64,000 bases of DNA, taken from positions 1-64,000 of the forward strand of contig CAZKBH010000024.1 in the NCBI GenBank assembly GCA_964550795.1. Reading direction: 5' to 3'. The position numbers and the translations under genes are program-made. Shown piece by piece: positions 7,593-17,997 of the stretch; within the stretch, counting starts at the first letter, position 1; every line of letters starts with the position of its first letter. Below the pieces are notes generated by a model, which was not told the origin of the DNA, made no database searches, and was given only the letters and a program-made list of their open reading frames with translations. This DNA is from M3007 sp964550795. GTDB lineage: Bacteria; Bacteroidota; Bacteroidia; Chitinophagales; Saprospiraceae.

Positions 7593-10259
7593 TTATCCCC
7601 CCTCCAGCTCGTCCCCAAAACTATCGTCTGGCCGCTTGGGTTTGCTCGGGTCGCGGCCTTCTGCATCTAATTCGTCGTTGTAAATATCCGGGGAAAAACT
7701 CTCCTCATCCCTTGCAGGACCAAGGCTACTCTCATAAGTGGCGCAGTTGGTTTCGATTCCGAGATCTCCATCCGGCCGTACAAAGCGGGCATTAAAATCA
7801 TAGCCAGATTTGGGATCTTTTTCCAATCTGCCGATAAAACTGGCAAAAATGGGGCGTGCCATGCGGGCGCCCTGGCCATCGTTTAAATTCAAAAATCGAA
7901 TCCAGCGATCTTCCCCGCCTACCCAGGTGCCTACCACCAGTCGGGGGGTTACACCCATAAACCAGCCATCGGTATAGTCGTTAGTTGTACCAGTTTTGCC
8001 GCCCACTTGACTTTTTAAAGTGTTGATACCCGGCGCGCCTTTGACGTTGTATTGCAACATTTCAAGCATAACCCAGTTGGCATTTGTGGCCAAAGCCGCG
8101 TGTTCTTCTGGCACCGAGCGATAGAGTACCCGCCCGTTTTTGTCCTCTATTCTCTTGATAACGAAGGGCAAACCATACATGCCCTTGTTGGCAAAAGTGG
8201 CATAAGCACCAGTCATCTCAAAAGGCGTAAGGTCGGCTGCACCCAGGCAAATGGCCGGTGAGCCTGGTAATACCAAGTAACGGCCGTTGGCTAACTGAGA
8301 GGAATCAATGCCCAATTTGTGGCATAGTCCACGCACCGGTTCCGTATCGCCGAGTTGTTTCATCAGGAAAGCGCTGATGGTGTTCACTGAGTTTTTTAAG
8401 CCTTCTTTCAAATTGAGTCGCGCCCCGGAATACGTCCCGGTAGAATTTTTTGGCGTCCAATCGCTGAGGTGTTTAAAATTCATGTACCGTGCCGGAATGG
8501 TTACGGGATTGTCGTACACCTCAAAGCAGGGGCTGATGCCTTGTTGGGCAATGGCCGTGGCATACACAAAGGGTTTGAACGTAGAACCCACCTGGCGCCG
8601 TGTCATGATGTGATCGTACTGGAAATATTTGAAATTCACCCCGCCTACCCAGGCTTTGATTTCCGAAGACGTAGGATCCACGGCCAAGAGACCCGTTTGC
8701 AAAAACATCCGGTGGTAGCGCAGGCTATCCATCGGAGACATCACGGTATCTTTTTCAAATTTGGAATTACCCCAGGTAAAGATTTTCATCTTCACAGGCT
8801 TTTCATACTGTTTCTTAACGGCCGCGTTGAGGGCGCGATATTGTCCTTTGATGTCGGTCCATTCTTTGCTCGACATGATACGGCGGTAAGCACTGGCTTG
8901 TTCGCTGGTGACAAAGGGTTTGGGCTTGGCAATCAGCATTTTACCAATACTTCCGGGCTTTTTGTCCTCACTCAGCATTCGTTCAATGTCAATGGCGCGC
9001 AGGGTAAAATCATAGCGAGCCTGTATTTTATCCGCTACTGCATCCATGTATTTGGGCCAAAGTGTGGCAAAACGTTCGCCGTCGCGCACCAGTCTCCAAA
9101 GCGATTCTTTACGCCCTACAATTTCTTCGTCCGTGGCACTGCTGGTTTTGTAACTCCAGGGGTCTCGACCTTTCCAAACCTGAAAAAAGCGCGCCTGGAT
9201 TTTTTTCATTTGCTCGACCATTGCGGCTTCCGCATGTTGCTGATATATCGGATCAATGGTGGTGTAAATTTTCAAACCATCGCGATAAATATCATACTTG
9301 GATCCATCCCGTTTGCGACATTCGGGGAGTTCAAGCAGGGAGTCGCGTACCATTTTTTCCAAAAAATCACAGAGATAAGGCGCCTTGTCGTCAGTAAAAT
9401 TGACCTGTTTGAATTCCAATCCCAGCGGCAAAACCTTCAGGCTATCATACTGGCTCTCCGTGAGCACCTTGTTTTTTTTCATTTGCGACAAAACCACCCA
9501 GCGGCGCTTGATCCCGCGATCCGGATAACGATTCGGATTGTAATAAGAGGGGTTTTTCAACATGCCGATCAGCAGCGCGGATTCCTGCGTATTCAAAGTT
9601 TCCTGGTCTTTATTGAAATAAACCTCTGCGGCGGCGTGAATGCCGTACGCATTGTTCACAAACTCGGCCTTGTTCAGATACATAGACACAATTTCCTCCT
9701 TGGTGTAGGCCCGTTCAAGTTTCACCGCCGTAATCCACTCCCGAAGTTTGATGTAAATGAGTTTCATCAACTTTTTCACTTTGCCCATTCCTTCAAAATC
9801 ACGATCGGAATAAAGCATTTTGGCCAGTTGCTGGGTAATGGTAGAGCCGCCACCCGCGCTGTGATCGCGCAGCAAAACGGTCCGAATGACCACCCGCGCC
9901 ACGGCCCGGCCATCAATGCCGCAGTGTTCGCGGAAACGCTCGTCTTCCGTGCTGATCAGGGCGCTCACGAGGTGCGGACTAAGCTCTTCAAACGGCACCG
10001 GAACCCGGTTTTCCACGAAATACCGGCCCAAAACGCTGTTGTCACTGCCCAAAACTTCACTTGCAAGCGCAGAAGAAGGGTCCTCCAATTCGCGGAAAGA
10101 CGGGATGGCCATCATGCTAATGACCATAAATACCAGGGCCCCTGCGGCCAGGCCACCCCATAAAATTCGCCAGCACCAACGCACCACTTTGCGGTAAAAC
10201 GGCATTCTTTTTTTCTGTAGAGCAGCCTTCAAGGAAATGAGATGCTGAGGTTCTTTCAT
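7593..10259 (-). CDS. mrcA: Penicillin-binding protein 1A (bifunctional peptidoglycan synthase)
   Basis: 888 residues. A membrane anchor (about 31-53) is followed by a GT51 glycosyltransferase domain with catalytic Glu105 in TEDERFREH and the GGSTITQQLAK motif, then a transpeptidase domain with the serine motif GSTFK (Ser559/Lys562), SVN (in KNSVNTI) and KTGTT (about 754). It polymerises lipid II and cross-links stem peptides in the periplasm. About 900 residues is normal for class A PBPs in this phylum. A TACTTTTG -7 element lies at 10283-10290. Confidence 0.96.
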   Translation of the reverse strand: MKEPQHLISLKAALQKKRMPFYRKVVRWCWRILWGGLAAGALVFMVISMMAIPSFRELEDPSSALASEVLGSDNSVLGRYFVENRVPVPFEELSPHLVSALISTEDERFREHCGIDGRAVARVVIRTVLLRDHSAGGGSTITQQLAKMLYSDRDFEGMGKVKKLMKLIYIKLREWITAVKLERAYTKEEIVSMYLNKAEFVNNAYGIHAAAEVYFNKDQETLNTQESALLIGMLKNPSYYNPNRYPDRGIKRRWVVLSQMKKNKVLTESQYDSLKVLPLGLEFKQVNFTDDKAPYLCDFLEKMVRDSLLELPECRKRDGSKYDIYRDGLKIYTTIDPIYQQHAEAAMVEQMKKIQARFFQVWKGRDPWSYKTSSATDEEIVGRKESLWRLVRDGERFATLWPKYMDAVADKIQARYDFTLRAIDIERMLSEDKKPGSIGKMLIAKPKPFVTSEQASAYRRIMSSKEWTDIKGQYRALNAAVKKQYEKPVKMKIFTWGNSKFEKDTVMSPMDSLRYHRMFLQTGLLAVDPTSSEIKAWVGGVNFKYFQYDHIMTRRQVGSTFKPFVYATAIAQQGISPCFEVYDNPVTIPARYMNFKHLSDWTPKNSTGTYSGARLNLKEGLKNSVNTISAFLMKQLGDTEPVRGLCHKLGIDSSQLANGRYLVLPGSPAICLGAADLTPFEMTGAYATFANKGMYGLPFVIKRIEDKNGRVLYRSVPEEHAALATNANWVMLEMLQYNVKGAPGINTLKSQVGGKTGTTNDYTDGWFMGVTPRLVVGTWVGGEDRWIRFLNLNDGQGARMARPIFASFIGRLEKDPKSGYDFNARFVRPDGDLGIETNCATYESSLGPARDEESFSPDIYNDELDAEGRDPSKPKRPDDSFGDELEGG

Positions 10260-10282
10260 AAATGTGTAATCTTAGTCGTGGA

Positions 10283-10290
10283 CAAAAGTA
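10283..10290 (-). promoter_or_regulatory. TAnnTTTG promoter element for PBP1A
   Basis: TACTTTTG on the minus strand, 24 bases before the PBP1A start codon, matching the Bacteroidota -7 consensus. No clear TTTG -33 partner is seen at the usual spacing. Confidence 0.6.
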
Positions 10291-10333
10291 AGATTAAAAT
10301 AAACAATTGGTTGTTTGCCCGTTCCTTCGCTAA

Positions 10334-11383
10334 ATGAAACCGTTACTTCTGGCATCCCTGCTGCTCGCCTTGTTTGGCTGTTCCAAAACAGCGCAACAGC
10401 CCTTGGTGCCTGCATTTTTCTATTGGGAAACCGTTTTTGAATGCTCCGATTCGGAATACCGATTGATGGACTCATTGGGTTGTAAAAAGCTGTATGTCAA
10501 GATTTTAGATATCGGAAAGAATCCGGAAACGGGTGAAATTGAACCCTATTCCCGCACCCAAATCCCCGATACACTCGCTTCGACAGGGCTCGAAATCGTC
10601 CCCTGTATTTTTATCACCAACGAGGTGTTTCTCAATCTTTCGGCGGAAAAAACGAGCTGGCTTGCCGGGCGAATTGCCGAACAATGTGCCCGCCAAAACC
10701 TTGGAGAAAAATCCCCGGCGGTGCTTTTCGATTGCGACTGGACGCCTTCCACGCAAGCCGCTTTTTTCCTCTTTTTAGAAAAAATACGCGAGAAAATGCC
10801 GCCTGGCACCCGGCTGGAAGCCACCATTCGTTTGCATCAATACAAATTTCCCCAAAAGACCGGGGTTCCGCCTGTGGATCGTGGCATGCTCATGTTTTAC
10901 AACACCGGCGATGTGGATCAGGAAAGCGAACGAAACACGATTTTCCATCCCGACGACGCGCTGAAATATGTGGATGGCGCGCCCAAAAATTACGCCTTGC
11001 CGCTCGATTTGGCCTTACCGCTTTTTTCCTGGGGACTGGTTTTTCGCGAAGGCGAACTTTGGAAAATTATACCCGGTCCTTTGCCCTTGGACAGCCTGCG
11101 CAGCAGTGGAAAATTTTTCGAAAATCCGGCTCCAACGCCTTTTGTTGCACAGCTTTGGGAAGTGCAGGAAGGCACATTCCTCGGGGGCCATTACCTTCGC
11201 CCCGGAGATCGGCTTCGGCTTTCCACGAGTGCGCCGAAACTGCTTTTTTATGCCGCAGAAATCGCCCAAAAACTGGATTTAGCCAACGATGCTACCCTGG
11301 CTTTTTTTCATTTGGGTATTGCCGAATCGGAGCATTTCAGCGCACAACTGCTTGATAGTGTATGCAAAACTGTTCGAAAGTGA
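10334..11383 (+). CDS. Hypothetical lipoprotein
   Basis: 349 residues with a lipoprotein signal peptide (LLALFGC, Cys16). The sequence alternates strands and helices with motifs such as VLFDCDWT, reminiscent of a TIM-barrel glycoside-hydrolase-like fold, but I cannot assign a family. Its stop lies inside the next gene (22-base overlap), so the two are almost certainly co-transcribed and may act together at the envelope. Divergent from PBP1A. Confidence 0.75.
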   Translation: MKPLLLASLLLALFGCSKTAQQPLVPAFFYWETVFECSDSEYRLMDSLGCKKLYVKILDIGKNPETGEIEPYSRTQIPDTLASTGLEIVPCIFITNEVFLNLSAEKTSWLAGRIAEQCARQNLGEKSPAVLFDCDWTPSTQAAFFLFLEKIREKMPPGTRLEATIRLHQYKFPQKTGVPPVDRGMLMFYNTGDVDQESERNTIFHPDDALKYVDGAPKNYALPLDLALPLFSWGLVFREGELWKIIPGPLPLDSLRSSGKFFENPAPTPFVAQLWEVQEGTFLGGHYLRPGDRLRLSTSAPKLLFYAAEIAQKLDLANDATLAFFHLGIAESEHFSAQLLDSVCKTVRK

Positions 11384-13724
11384 AGGATTTAATACGTTTT
11401 GGCCTCCTGCGAAAGTCCCTTTTGTGGGGCCTGTTTATCCTGTTGTTGTTCAGTTCTTTTACGCCCCCGCCGCCGCCTGCCCGCTGCATCCCGCACGCTA
11501 CGCCTTTTTACGGCTACAGCTTTTTTGACGCCGATTTTGTGGACGCGAGCGCAGCTTATGCCCCGTTTTTCCTGCGTTTTGGCGATTATTACGAGCGGAA
11601 TTACGATCCGGGACTTATTCAGAAAAAAGAAAATTGCGCAGAATGGAGCGAGCGGTTTTGCAGCAAAGCTAGCTGGGAAGAAGTAGCCCAGGTGATCTAC
11701 GAATCCGACGAATACGAACTTGCCAGACTGCACGAAGCGGCCGGGGATCCAAAGCGAAAAACGCCCCTGCCTTTCCGCCTGGAGGACAATGATTTCGCTT
11801 ACGTGGTGGCTTATAATGGTTGTGTAGAAGTGACTCGTTACCTCACTTTTGCCAAACGTTGCGAAGAACACGTGGTGTCGAAAGGCGATAAATGGAATCC
11901 GGCCCAACGCAACGTGACGGCCATGTTGGAGTTGATTCAAGAGGGTAAGCAACGTTTTTTGATACACAATCGCATTTTGTTCGGCAGCGATATGCGTATC
12001 AATTGGTCCGCCTGGCACACTACGCGGGTGCCTGGCAGATGACGCTTGATCTTTACAACGAGTTGATTCCCAAGGTGGATCGCAAAAGAATGAGCCTGAT
12101 TTTTTATTGGACCCTCGGGCATGTGGCCGGTGCAATGCAGCAATTGGGCCAGTACCCGGAGGCCGCTTACCGCTACTCCCTTATTTTCCGGAACTGCCCC
12201 TCCAAGCGCGCACAAGCTTATCGGAGTTTTAAAATCCGCAACGACGACGATTGGCAAAAAACGCTCCGGCTCTGCAACAGCGATGCAGAAAAAAGCACCC
12301 TCTACATCCTCCGCGCGGGCGGTTCGCATACCTGGGCCGTGGCGGATATGGAAACCATTTACGCACTGGATCCGCAAAACCCACAACTTGAATTACTGCT
12401 TGTAAGTGATGTGCAGGAATTGGAAAAAATATTCCTCCGCACCGCCGTCACCGATGATAAAAATGGACGCGCTTCCGTCAAAATCAAACGGGCGGCAGCA
12501 AACAAACACCTGCTTGATTTGCAAAAATTTGTGCGCCGAGCCATCAGGGAAGCAAAGGTCACGGAACCCAAGACCTGGCGCGCCGTGGATGGTTACCTGG
12601 AATTGCTGGCGAATGACCGTTATGCTGCCGCCAAAACCTGGGACCGGCTCGAAAACGACCTGGATCGCAGCAAGCCGGACGACATTATTTCTCAGCAACT
12701 CGAAATTTGGCGTTGCCTTTTGGCCGTCATGAACCTGGACACCACCGCTTCAGATACCGTGGATCGGCTGGCGTATAAGGTGCGGGGTATGCCGGCATTT
12801 GACCAAAATCCTTATTTCGAACCTTTTTTACAAGAATGGTTGTCACAGGGTTATACCGAAAATAATCACCCGGGTAAGGCGATGATTGCTGCTTATCCGC
12901 CGCATACCATTCGATACAACCCGCGTCTGGATGTGATAGAGGATTTGTGGAAATTGGCCAACTCCTTTGATCCGATTCTGCTCGAACGGACCATGATGAT
13001 TGATACCAATCCCGAGCGCATCAAAGCCTTTCTTTTGGAAACCAAGGGCGTCTATTTCCTGAGTCGTGGGGAACCGGAGGCGGCGGCAGCGGTGATGCGG
13101 CTAATCAGTCCGGGGGAGCAATCGCGGATGACGCAGTTCAAACCTTTTGCCAACCGTTTTGGGGAAATTATTAACCGGGAAGTGGGTGGCCAAACACCCT
13201 TGAATCGCCTTCAAATTGTGGAAATGTTGATTCAACTCGAGCAACAAGCCAAAGCTTTTGAAGCCCTGCAAGATACCTCAGAGGCCAAAACCTGGCTTCG
13301 TTTGGGCGACTTTTGGTACAATACCTCCTATTTTGGCTATGAATGGGAAGTCCGCGATTTTAAACGCGATGGAATCAACCAGCTTCGACTTTCCCAGGGT
13401 CCGGTTTTCCCCATGGAAGCCGCTCCCGACGGGAACCTCGAAAATCTGGACCTGAGTTTGGCCCTGGAATTTTACGAAAAATCCTACGCAGCGGCCCGTA
13501 CGCAAGAAGCGCGTGCCCGCGCGGCATTCATGGCCGCCCGTTGTCAGCAAAAGCAGTGGTTTTGTAATCCGAACTGCACTTATCGTCCGGGAAATCCTAC
13601 TATTCCGGTTTTGCCCCCGGAATACCGCACTTATTACGATGCTTTAATTTCAAAACATTCCAACACGAAGTATTTTGAAACCGTGGTAAAGGAATGCAAA
13701 TGGCTGGCAGCGTATGCGCGTTGA
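11362..13724 (+). CDS. Large secreted/anchored hypothetical protein, interrupted by a frameshift
   Basis: Two reading frames make one gene. The first (11362-12042) has an N-terminal membrane segment and runs to ...FLIHNRI. The second continues to 13724. The protein logic switches frame at the T-run 11975-11978: one extra T would give a continuous RIFVRQRYAYQLVRLAHYAG, turning a stop-bound frame into a product of about 787 residues. The C-terminal half looks helical and TPR-like. No known family is recognised. A single-base loss, real or a sequencing error, is the simplest explanation. It overlaps the preceding lipoprotein gene by 22 bases. Confidence 0.75.
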
Positions 13725-13882
13725 GGGGGCGAGTGAGGTTAAGTGAGGCGGTGAATTGAAGTCACCGCTTCACTAGATCTGCCATGTGCAGGTAAGGAAC
13801 GGCGTAGCCGTGGCATTATCCCAAGCAAAATTTGTTACCGCCACACCGATGTGTAAAACACTCGCGTGTCTAATCCGTTTCT

Positions 13883-13890
13883 TACTTTTG
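13883..13890 (+). promoter_or_regulatory. TAnnTTTG promoter element for the thioredoxin-like gene
   Basis: TACTTTTG, 73 bases before the start codon at 13964, in an otherwise featureless 239-base gap. Confidence 0.55.
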
Positions 13891-13963
13891 TGTCTGCAAA
13901 ACCCGGCACCAAGCCCTCTAGCAGACGCTCATAAACCCGTTTCACACTCAAACAAATTTCAGC

Positions 13964-15130
13964 ATGCGCAGTTTCCGCACCATATTCCCCCTGTTTTTTT
14001 TGGTATTTACCCAAATGGCATCCGCACAGGGCATCGAATTTTTCTCCGGCACCTGGCCCGAGGCTCTCGAAAAAGCAAAAAAAGAAGAACTGCTCATTTT
14101 TGTGGATGCCTACGCTTCCTGGTGCGGCCCTTGCAAACGAATGGCTGCCCAAACGTTCCCGGATCCCAAGGCGGGCGAGTTTTTTAACGCCAATTTTCTC
14201 AACCTGAAAATTGACATGGAAAAGCCGGAAAACGCGGAATTTGCCCAAAAATATCCCGTGAATTCCTATCCAACGCTGATGTTTATTGACGCCGAGGGAA
14301 CCATTGTGCTCAAAGAAGTTGGTGGAAAAAATGTGGACCAACTCCTCGAAACCGGGCGAAAAGCCCTTGGAAAGAACGATAAATCCATTGATTTTGAGAA
14401 AAAGTACGCAGAAGGCGACCGCGACCCGAAGATGCTCTTCAACTACGTCCGCGCACTCAATGCAGCCGGAAAGCCCTCTCTAAAAATCACGAACGAATAC
14501 CTGAATTCACAGGAGGATTTGAGTTCTGAATTTAACCTGAAGTTCATCCTCGAGGGTACGGTGGAGGCCGACAGCCGGGTGTTCGACTTGTTGGTGAAAC
14601 ATCGAGACCAAATTGTGGCCGTCTCCAGCGCCGAAGCCGTGAATGCCCGGGTTGAAAAAGCCTGCAAAAAAACGGTGTCCAAAGCCATTGAATTTAAAGA
14701 CAAAGCCCTTTTGGAGGAAGCCAAAAACAAAATGAAGATTGGCAATCCAGATCGGGTTGCGGTTTTTGCTTACGAGGCTGACATGGCCTATGCCAAAGCG
14801 GTAAAAGATCCTTCTTTACTGCTTAAAACAGCTCAAAATTATCAAAAAACGGAAGTTAAAAATAATTCGGCTAAACTCCACGACTTGTCCGTAACGCTGA
14901 TACGCGCATTTCCAGAAGATAAAAAAGTCCTGAAAACAGCCGAAAAATGGGCCAAAAAAGCTGCTCAAAACGGAGGACTGGCAGAATACTGGATGACGTT
15001 GGCAGGCGTGTATAAATTGCAGGGCAACACCGCCAAAGCGCGTAGCACCGCCGAGTTCGCTAAAAAGGAATTGACGGAGAAGGATACTATGCTGATGAAT
15101 AAAATCCAGTATTTTTTGGATTCCCTTTAA
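13964..15130 (+). CDS. Secreted thioredoxin-fold protein with helical repeat tail
   Basis: 388 residues. A signal peptide ending near MASAQG is followed by a thioredoxin domain (about 25-140) with active site WCGPC (Cys54, Cys57) and the cis-proline segment NSYPTLMF. The C-terminal 240 residues are helical, with TPR-like spacing. It probably acts as a periplasmic thiol-disulfide reductase or chaperone-like protein; the partner is not indicated. It stands alone, followed by a palindromic repeat. Confidence 0.88.
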   Translation: MRSFRTIFPLFFLVFTQMASAQGIEFFSGTWPEALEKAKKEELLIFVDAYASWCGPCKRMAAQTFPDPKAGEFFNANFLNLKIDMEKPENAEFAQKYPVNSYPTLMFIDAEGTIVLKEVGGKNVDQLLETGRKALGKNDKSIDFEKKYAEGDRDPKMLFNYVRALNAAGKPSLKITNEYLNSQEDLSSEFNLKFILEGTVEADSRVFDLLVKHRDQIVAVSSAEAVNARVEKACKKTVSKAIEFKDKALLEEAKNKMKIGNPDRVAVFAYEADMAYAKAVKDPSLLLKTAQNYQKTEVKNNSAKLHDLSVTLIRAFPEDKKVLKTAEKWAKKAAQNGGLAEYWMTLAGVYKLQGNTAKARSTAEFAKKELTEKDTMLMNKIQYFLDSL

Positions 15131-15178
15131 GAACATTAAGTCTGGTACCACACTGCCAGATATCTTTGTCTTCTTACC

Positions 15179-15212
15179 AGACCTATAAGGTTTTTAGAAA
15201 CCTTATAGGTCT
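15179..15212. repeat. AGACCTATAAGG-family palindrome
   Basis: Perfect 15-bp arms (15179-15193, 15198-15212) with a 4-base loop, between the thioredoxin-like gene and dnaX. A close relative with one base missing in the left arm lies at 33202-33233, so this is a dispersed repeat. Confidence 0.88.
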
Positions 15213-15305
15213 CAATTTTGGAAATGTCCAGGACCTTGTGGAAAACTTCACAACCAGTCCTTGCCCATTCATTTTACCTTTACGACCAAAGAGAAAAGGC
15301 ATATT

Positions 15306-17120
15306 ATGAGCAATTTTATCGTATCGGCGCGTAAATATCGTCCCCAACGCTTTCAGGACGTGGTGGGCCAAGGCCATGTGGCCGGAACGCTCAAAAACGC
15401 ACTTGCCAGCGGACACGTTGCGCATGCTTTTCTCTTTACGGGTCCGCGTGGGGTGGGCAAAACCACTTGCGCACGCATCCTGGCCAAAATCCTCAATTGC
15501 GAAAACCGCACCCCGGAATACGAGGCTTGCAACGAATGTAGCTCCTGTAAATCTTTCAATGAAAGTGCGTCGTTTAACATCATAGAACTGGATGCCGCCT
15601 CCAACAACTCCGTGGAGCATATCCGCGCGCTCACGGAGCAGGTGCGTTTTCAGCCGCAGCAAGGCAAATACAAGGTGTTCATCATTGACGAGGTGCACAT
15701 GCTGTCCAATCAGGCTTTCAATGCGTTTTTGAAAACCCTGGAAGAGCCGCCGCCGTATGCCATTTTCATCCTGGCCACTACGGAAAAGCACAAAATCATC
15801 CCGACCATCCTTTCCCGTTGTCAAATTTTTGATTTTCGCCGGATCACGGTGGCCGACACGGTGGCGCATTTAAAATCCATTTGTCAGCAGGAAAACATTG
15901 AAGCTGAGGAAGATGCGCTGCACATCATTGCCCTAAAAGCCGATGGCGCTTTACGCGATGCGCTCTCTATTTTTGACCGAATTACGAGCGGGGCCGGCAA
16001 AAAAATCACTTACGATGCCGTCATTGAAAACCTCAACGTTCTGGATTACGATTACTTTTTCCAGATAACAGACGCGCTTTTAGCGGAGGATTCAGCCGCT
16101 TTAATGAACCGTTTTGATGAGATTCTCCGAAAAGGTTTTGACCCGGAAGTGTTTGTTTTGGGCTTGGCGGAGCATTTGCGCAATGTGTTGGTTTGTAAGG
16201 ATAAAGCCACCCTCGGTCTGCTTGAAGTGGGCGAAAGCCTGCGCGAACGGTACCGCGCTCAGGCGCTTATTACGCCCGCTTCATTCCTGCTTACTGCGCT
16301 CAATCTTTGCAATGACTGCGATATCAATTTCAAAATGGCGCGACACAAACGCCTCCATGTCGAGATGGCATTGCTCAAAATGTGCCACATCGGGAGGGCT
16401 GTGAAAGGCGCGGAATTGGAAAAAAAAACGCTTGACCTGAGGTCGCCCGCCATTTCCGGCTCGCCAGTTCAACATTCGGGCGGAAATACCGGCCAAGGAA
16501 GCACATCCTATGCTGTTCCAAATGCAAGCAGCCGGGTTTCGGAGCCAGAACAGCCGACCGCGAACCAGCAAGCTGCGCCGACCCTCAACGGCAACGCGCA
16601 GCCCATTTCGAGCGAGGTTTTGGCCGATATTTCACAAGGTTTGAGGCAGGGAAGGATGAAAGCAGAGGCCATCCCGATGCGCCTGGATGCTTTTGATCAG
16701 TTGGTAGAAGATGAAGAAAACCACCGTGCAAGCCTCCAAAGCCGCCTTTCCCTCGAAAATGTGCGGACAGAGTGGCAAGCCTACGCGGCGATGCTCAATT
16801 CCAACCTCTCGCGCATGGCCTTGACGAAAGCAGAATTGCGATTGGAAGGGAAAATCCTCACGGTACTCGTCGGCACCACCATTGACCAGAATAACGTAAA
16901 GGCTGAAGTGGCGCGGGTACTCGAAACGCTTCGCCGCCGATTGCACGACAATGCTTTGAAAATTGAGGTCATCCTCGACGATCAAAAAATCGCGGAACAA
17001 GCCCAGGCGGCCCGGGTGGTTCGTCCACTCACCGCCAAGGATAAATTGGATAAAATGAAGGAAATTTCTCCTTTTTTAGAGGATTTTATCCAAAAATTTG
17101 ATCTCAAACTGAACGATTAA
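15306..17120 (+). CDS. dnaX: DNA polymerase III subunits gamma/tau
   Basis: 604 residues from the ATG of MSNFIVSARKYRPQRF, the family's characteristic start. The clamp-loader AAA+ ATPase domain has Walker A GPRGVGKTT (46-54), a zinc-binding cluster (Cys65, Cys75, Cys78, Cys81), Walker B DEVHML and sensor motif LATTEKHK. A low-complexity linker (about 400-450) leads to the tau-type C-terminal domain. It loads the sliding clamp and couples the replicase. Followed 21 bases later by a glycosyltransferase gene. Confidence 0.97.
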   Translation: MSNFIVSARKYRPQRFQDVVGQGHVAGTLKNALASGHVAHAFLFTGPRGVGKTTCARILAKILNCENRTPEYEACNECSSCKSFNESASFNIIELDAASNNSVEHIRALTEQVRFQPQQGKYKVFIIDEVHMLSNQAFNAFLKTLEEPPPYAIFILATTEKHKIIPTILSRCQIFDFRRITVADTVAHLKSICQQENIEAEEDALHIIALKADGALRDALSIFDRITSGAGKKITYDAVIENLNVLDYDYFFQITDALLAEDSAALMNRFDEILRKGFDPEVFVLGLAEHLRNVLVCKDKATLGLLEVGESLRERYRAQALITPASFLLTALNLCNDCDINFKMARHKRLHVEMALLKMCHIGRAVKGAELEKKTLDLRSPAISGSPVQHSGGNTGQGSTSYAVPNASSRVSEPEQPTANQQAAPTLNGNAQPISSEVLADISQGLRQGRMKAEAIPMRLDAFDQLVEDEENHRASLQSRLSLENVRTEWQAYAAMLNSNLSRMALTKAELRLEGKILTVLVGTTIDQNNVKAEVARVLETLRRRLHDNALKIEVILDDQKIAEQAQAARVVRPLTAKDKLDKMKEISPFLEDFIQKFDLKLND

Positions 17121-17141
17121 GCCCTTTTAAATACAATTCAG

Positions 17142-17891
17142 ATGCACTCGCCTAGAATCAGCATTTTCATCCCAACCCGTAATGAAGCCAATTATATTGG
17201 CACCACTTTGGCTCAGTTTGAGCCTTTTTGGGATAAATATGACCTTGAAATCATTGTTTCGGATGCAAATAGTACCGACGGTACCGTGGAGATTGTGCAA
17301 CATTTTGCTGAAGCCTCGGCGCATCGGGTGAAACTCGTGCAGGGTGGGCCGGAAAAACAGAACATCGCGATCGGGTGTAATTTAGGCGCTGCGAAGGCCC
17401 AGGCGGCGCTTCTATTCCGCATTGATGCCGATGTACGAATCCCAGACAAAGATTACTTTTTCGGAAAAGTATTGGAGTCTTTTGAAAAAAACCCTGACTT
17501 GGTTGGTGCCACAGTGCCGATTTGGGTATATCCGGAAGAGGCTCGGACTTCTGATCGCCTCTACCATATTATGATGAATGCCATTATCCGGGCATCGTTT
17601 TGGGTTAAAGCACCGCTTGCCAAAGGTGAATGTCAGTTGGTGCGTCGTGAAGCGTTTGAAAAAATTGGCGGGTATAAGGAACATTTGACTGCGGGCGAGG
17701 ACTGCAACCTTTTTTACCGCTTGCAAGATGTAGGGCGCATTCAATACTTGTCTAAACTGCGGATACACCATTCGCCACGCCGGTTCCGGCAATATGGTTA
17801 TTTCCGAATTTCCATGATTTATCTCAGAGAAGGGCTTTGGATGATATTGGGACGAAAATCCTATTTGCAAGAATGGACGCCCGTGCGCTGA
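17142..17891 (+). CDS. Family 2 glycosyltransferase
   Basis: 249 residues, GT-A fold: the N-terminal ISIFIPTRNEANYI, then VSDANSTDGT and the metal-binding DAD in FRIDADVRIP, with a later GEDCNLFYRL acceptor-side motif. It transfers a sugar from a nucleotide-sugar donor, probably for envelope polysaccharide or a lipid-linked glycan; the substrate is not deducible. The 21-base gap after dnaX suggests co-transcription. Confidence 0.9.
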   Translation: MHSPRISIFIPTRNEANYIGTTLAQFEPFWDKYDLEIIVSDANSTDGTVEIVQHFAEASAHRVKLVQGGPEKQNIAIGCNLGAAKAQAALLFRIDADVRIPDKDYFFGKVLESFEKNPDLVGATVPIWVYPEEARTSDRLYHIMMNAIIRASFWVKAPLAKGECQLVRREAFEKIGGYKEHLTAGEDCNLFYRLQDVGRIQYLSKLRIHHSPRRFRQYGYFRISMIYLREGLWMILGRKSYLQEWTPVR

Positions 17892-17997
17892 GTAGCACAA
17901 AGTGTTGTTTGGCGTTTTCACGACAGCAGTCTATAAACTAGTTGCCGGGATTCTGCGTTGTATGCACTCGATTTTGACAGAAAAAACAAATAATACC

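Noticed and set aside
8469..10163. Long open frame (564 codons) on the plus strand
   Set aside because: Fully antisense to the PBP1A gene, whose motifs are unambiguous.
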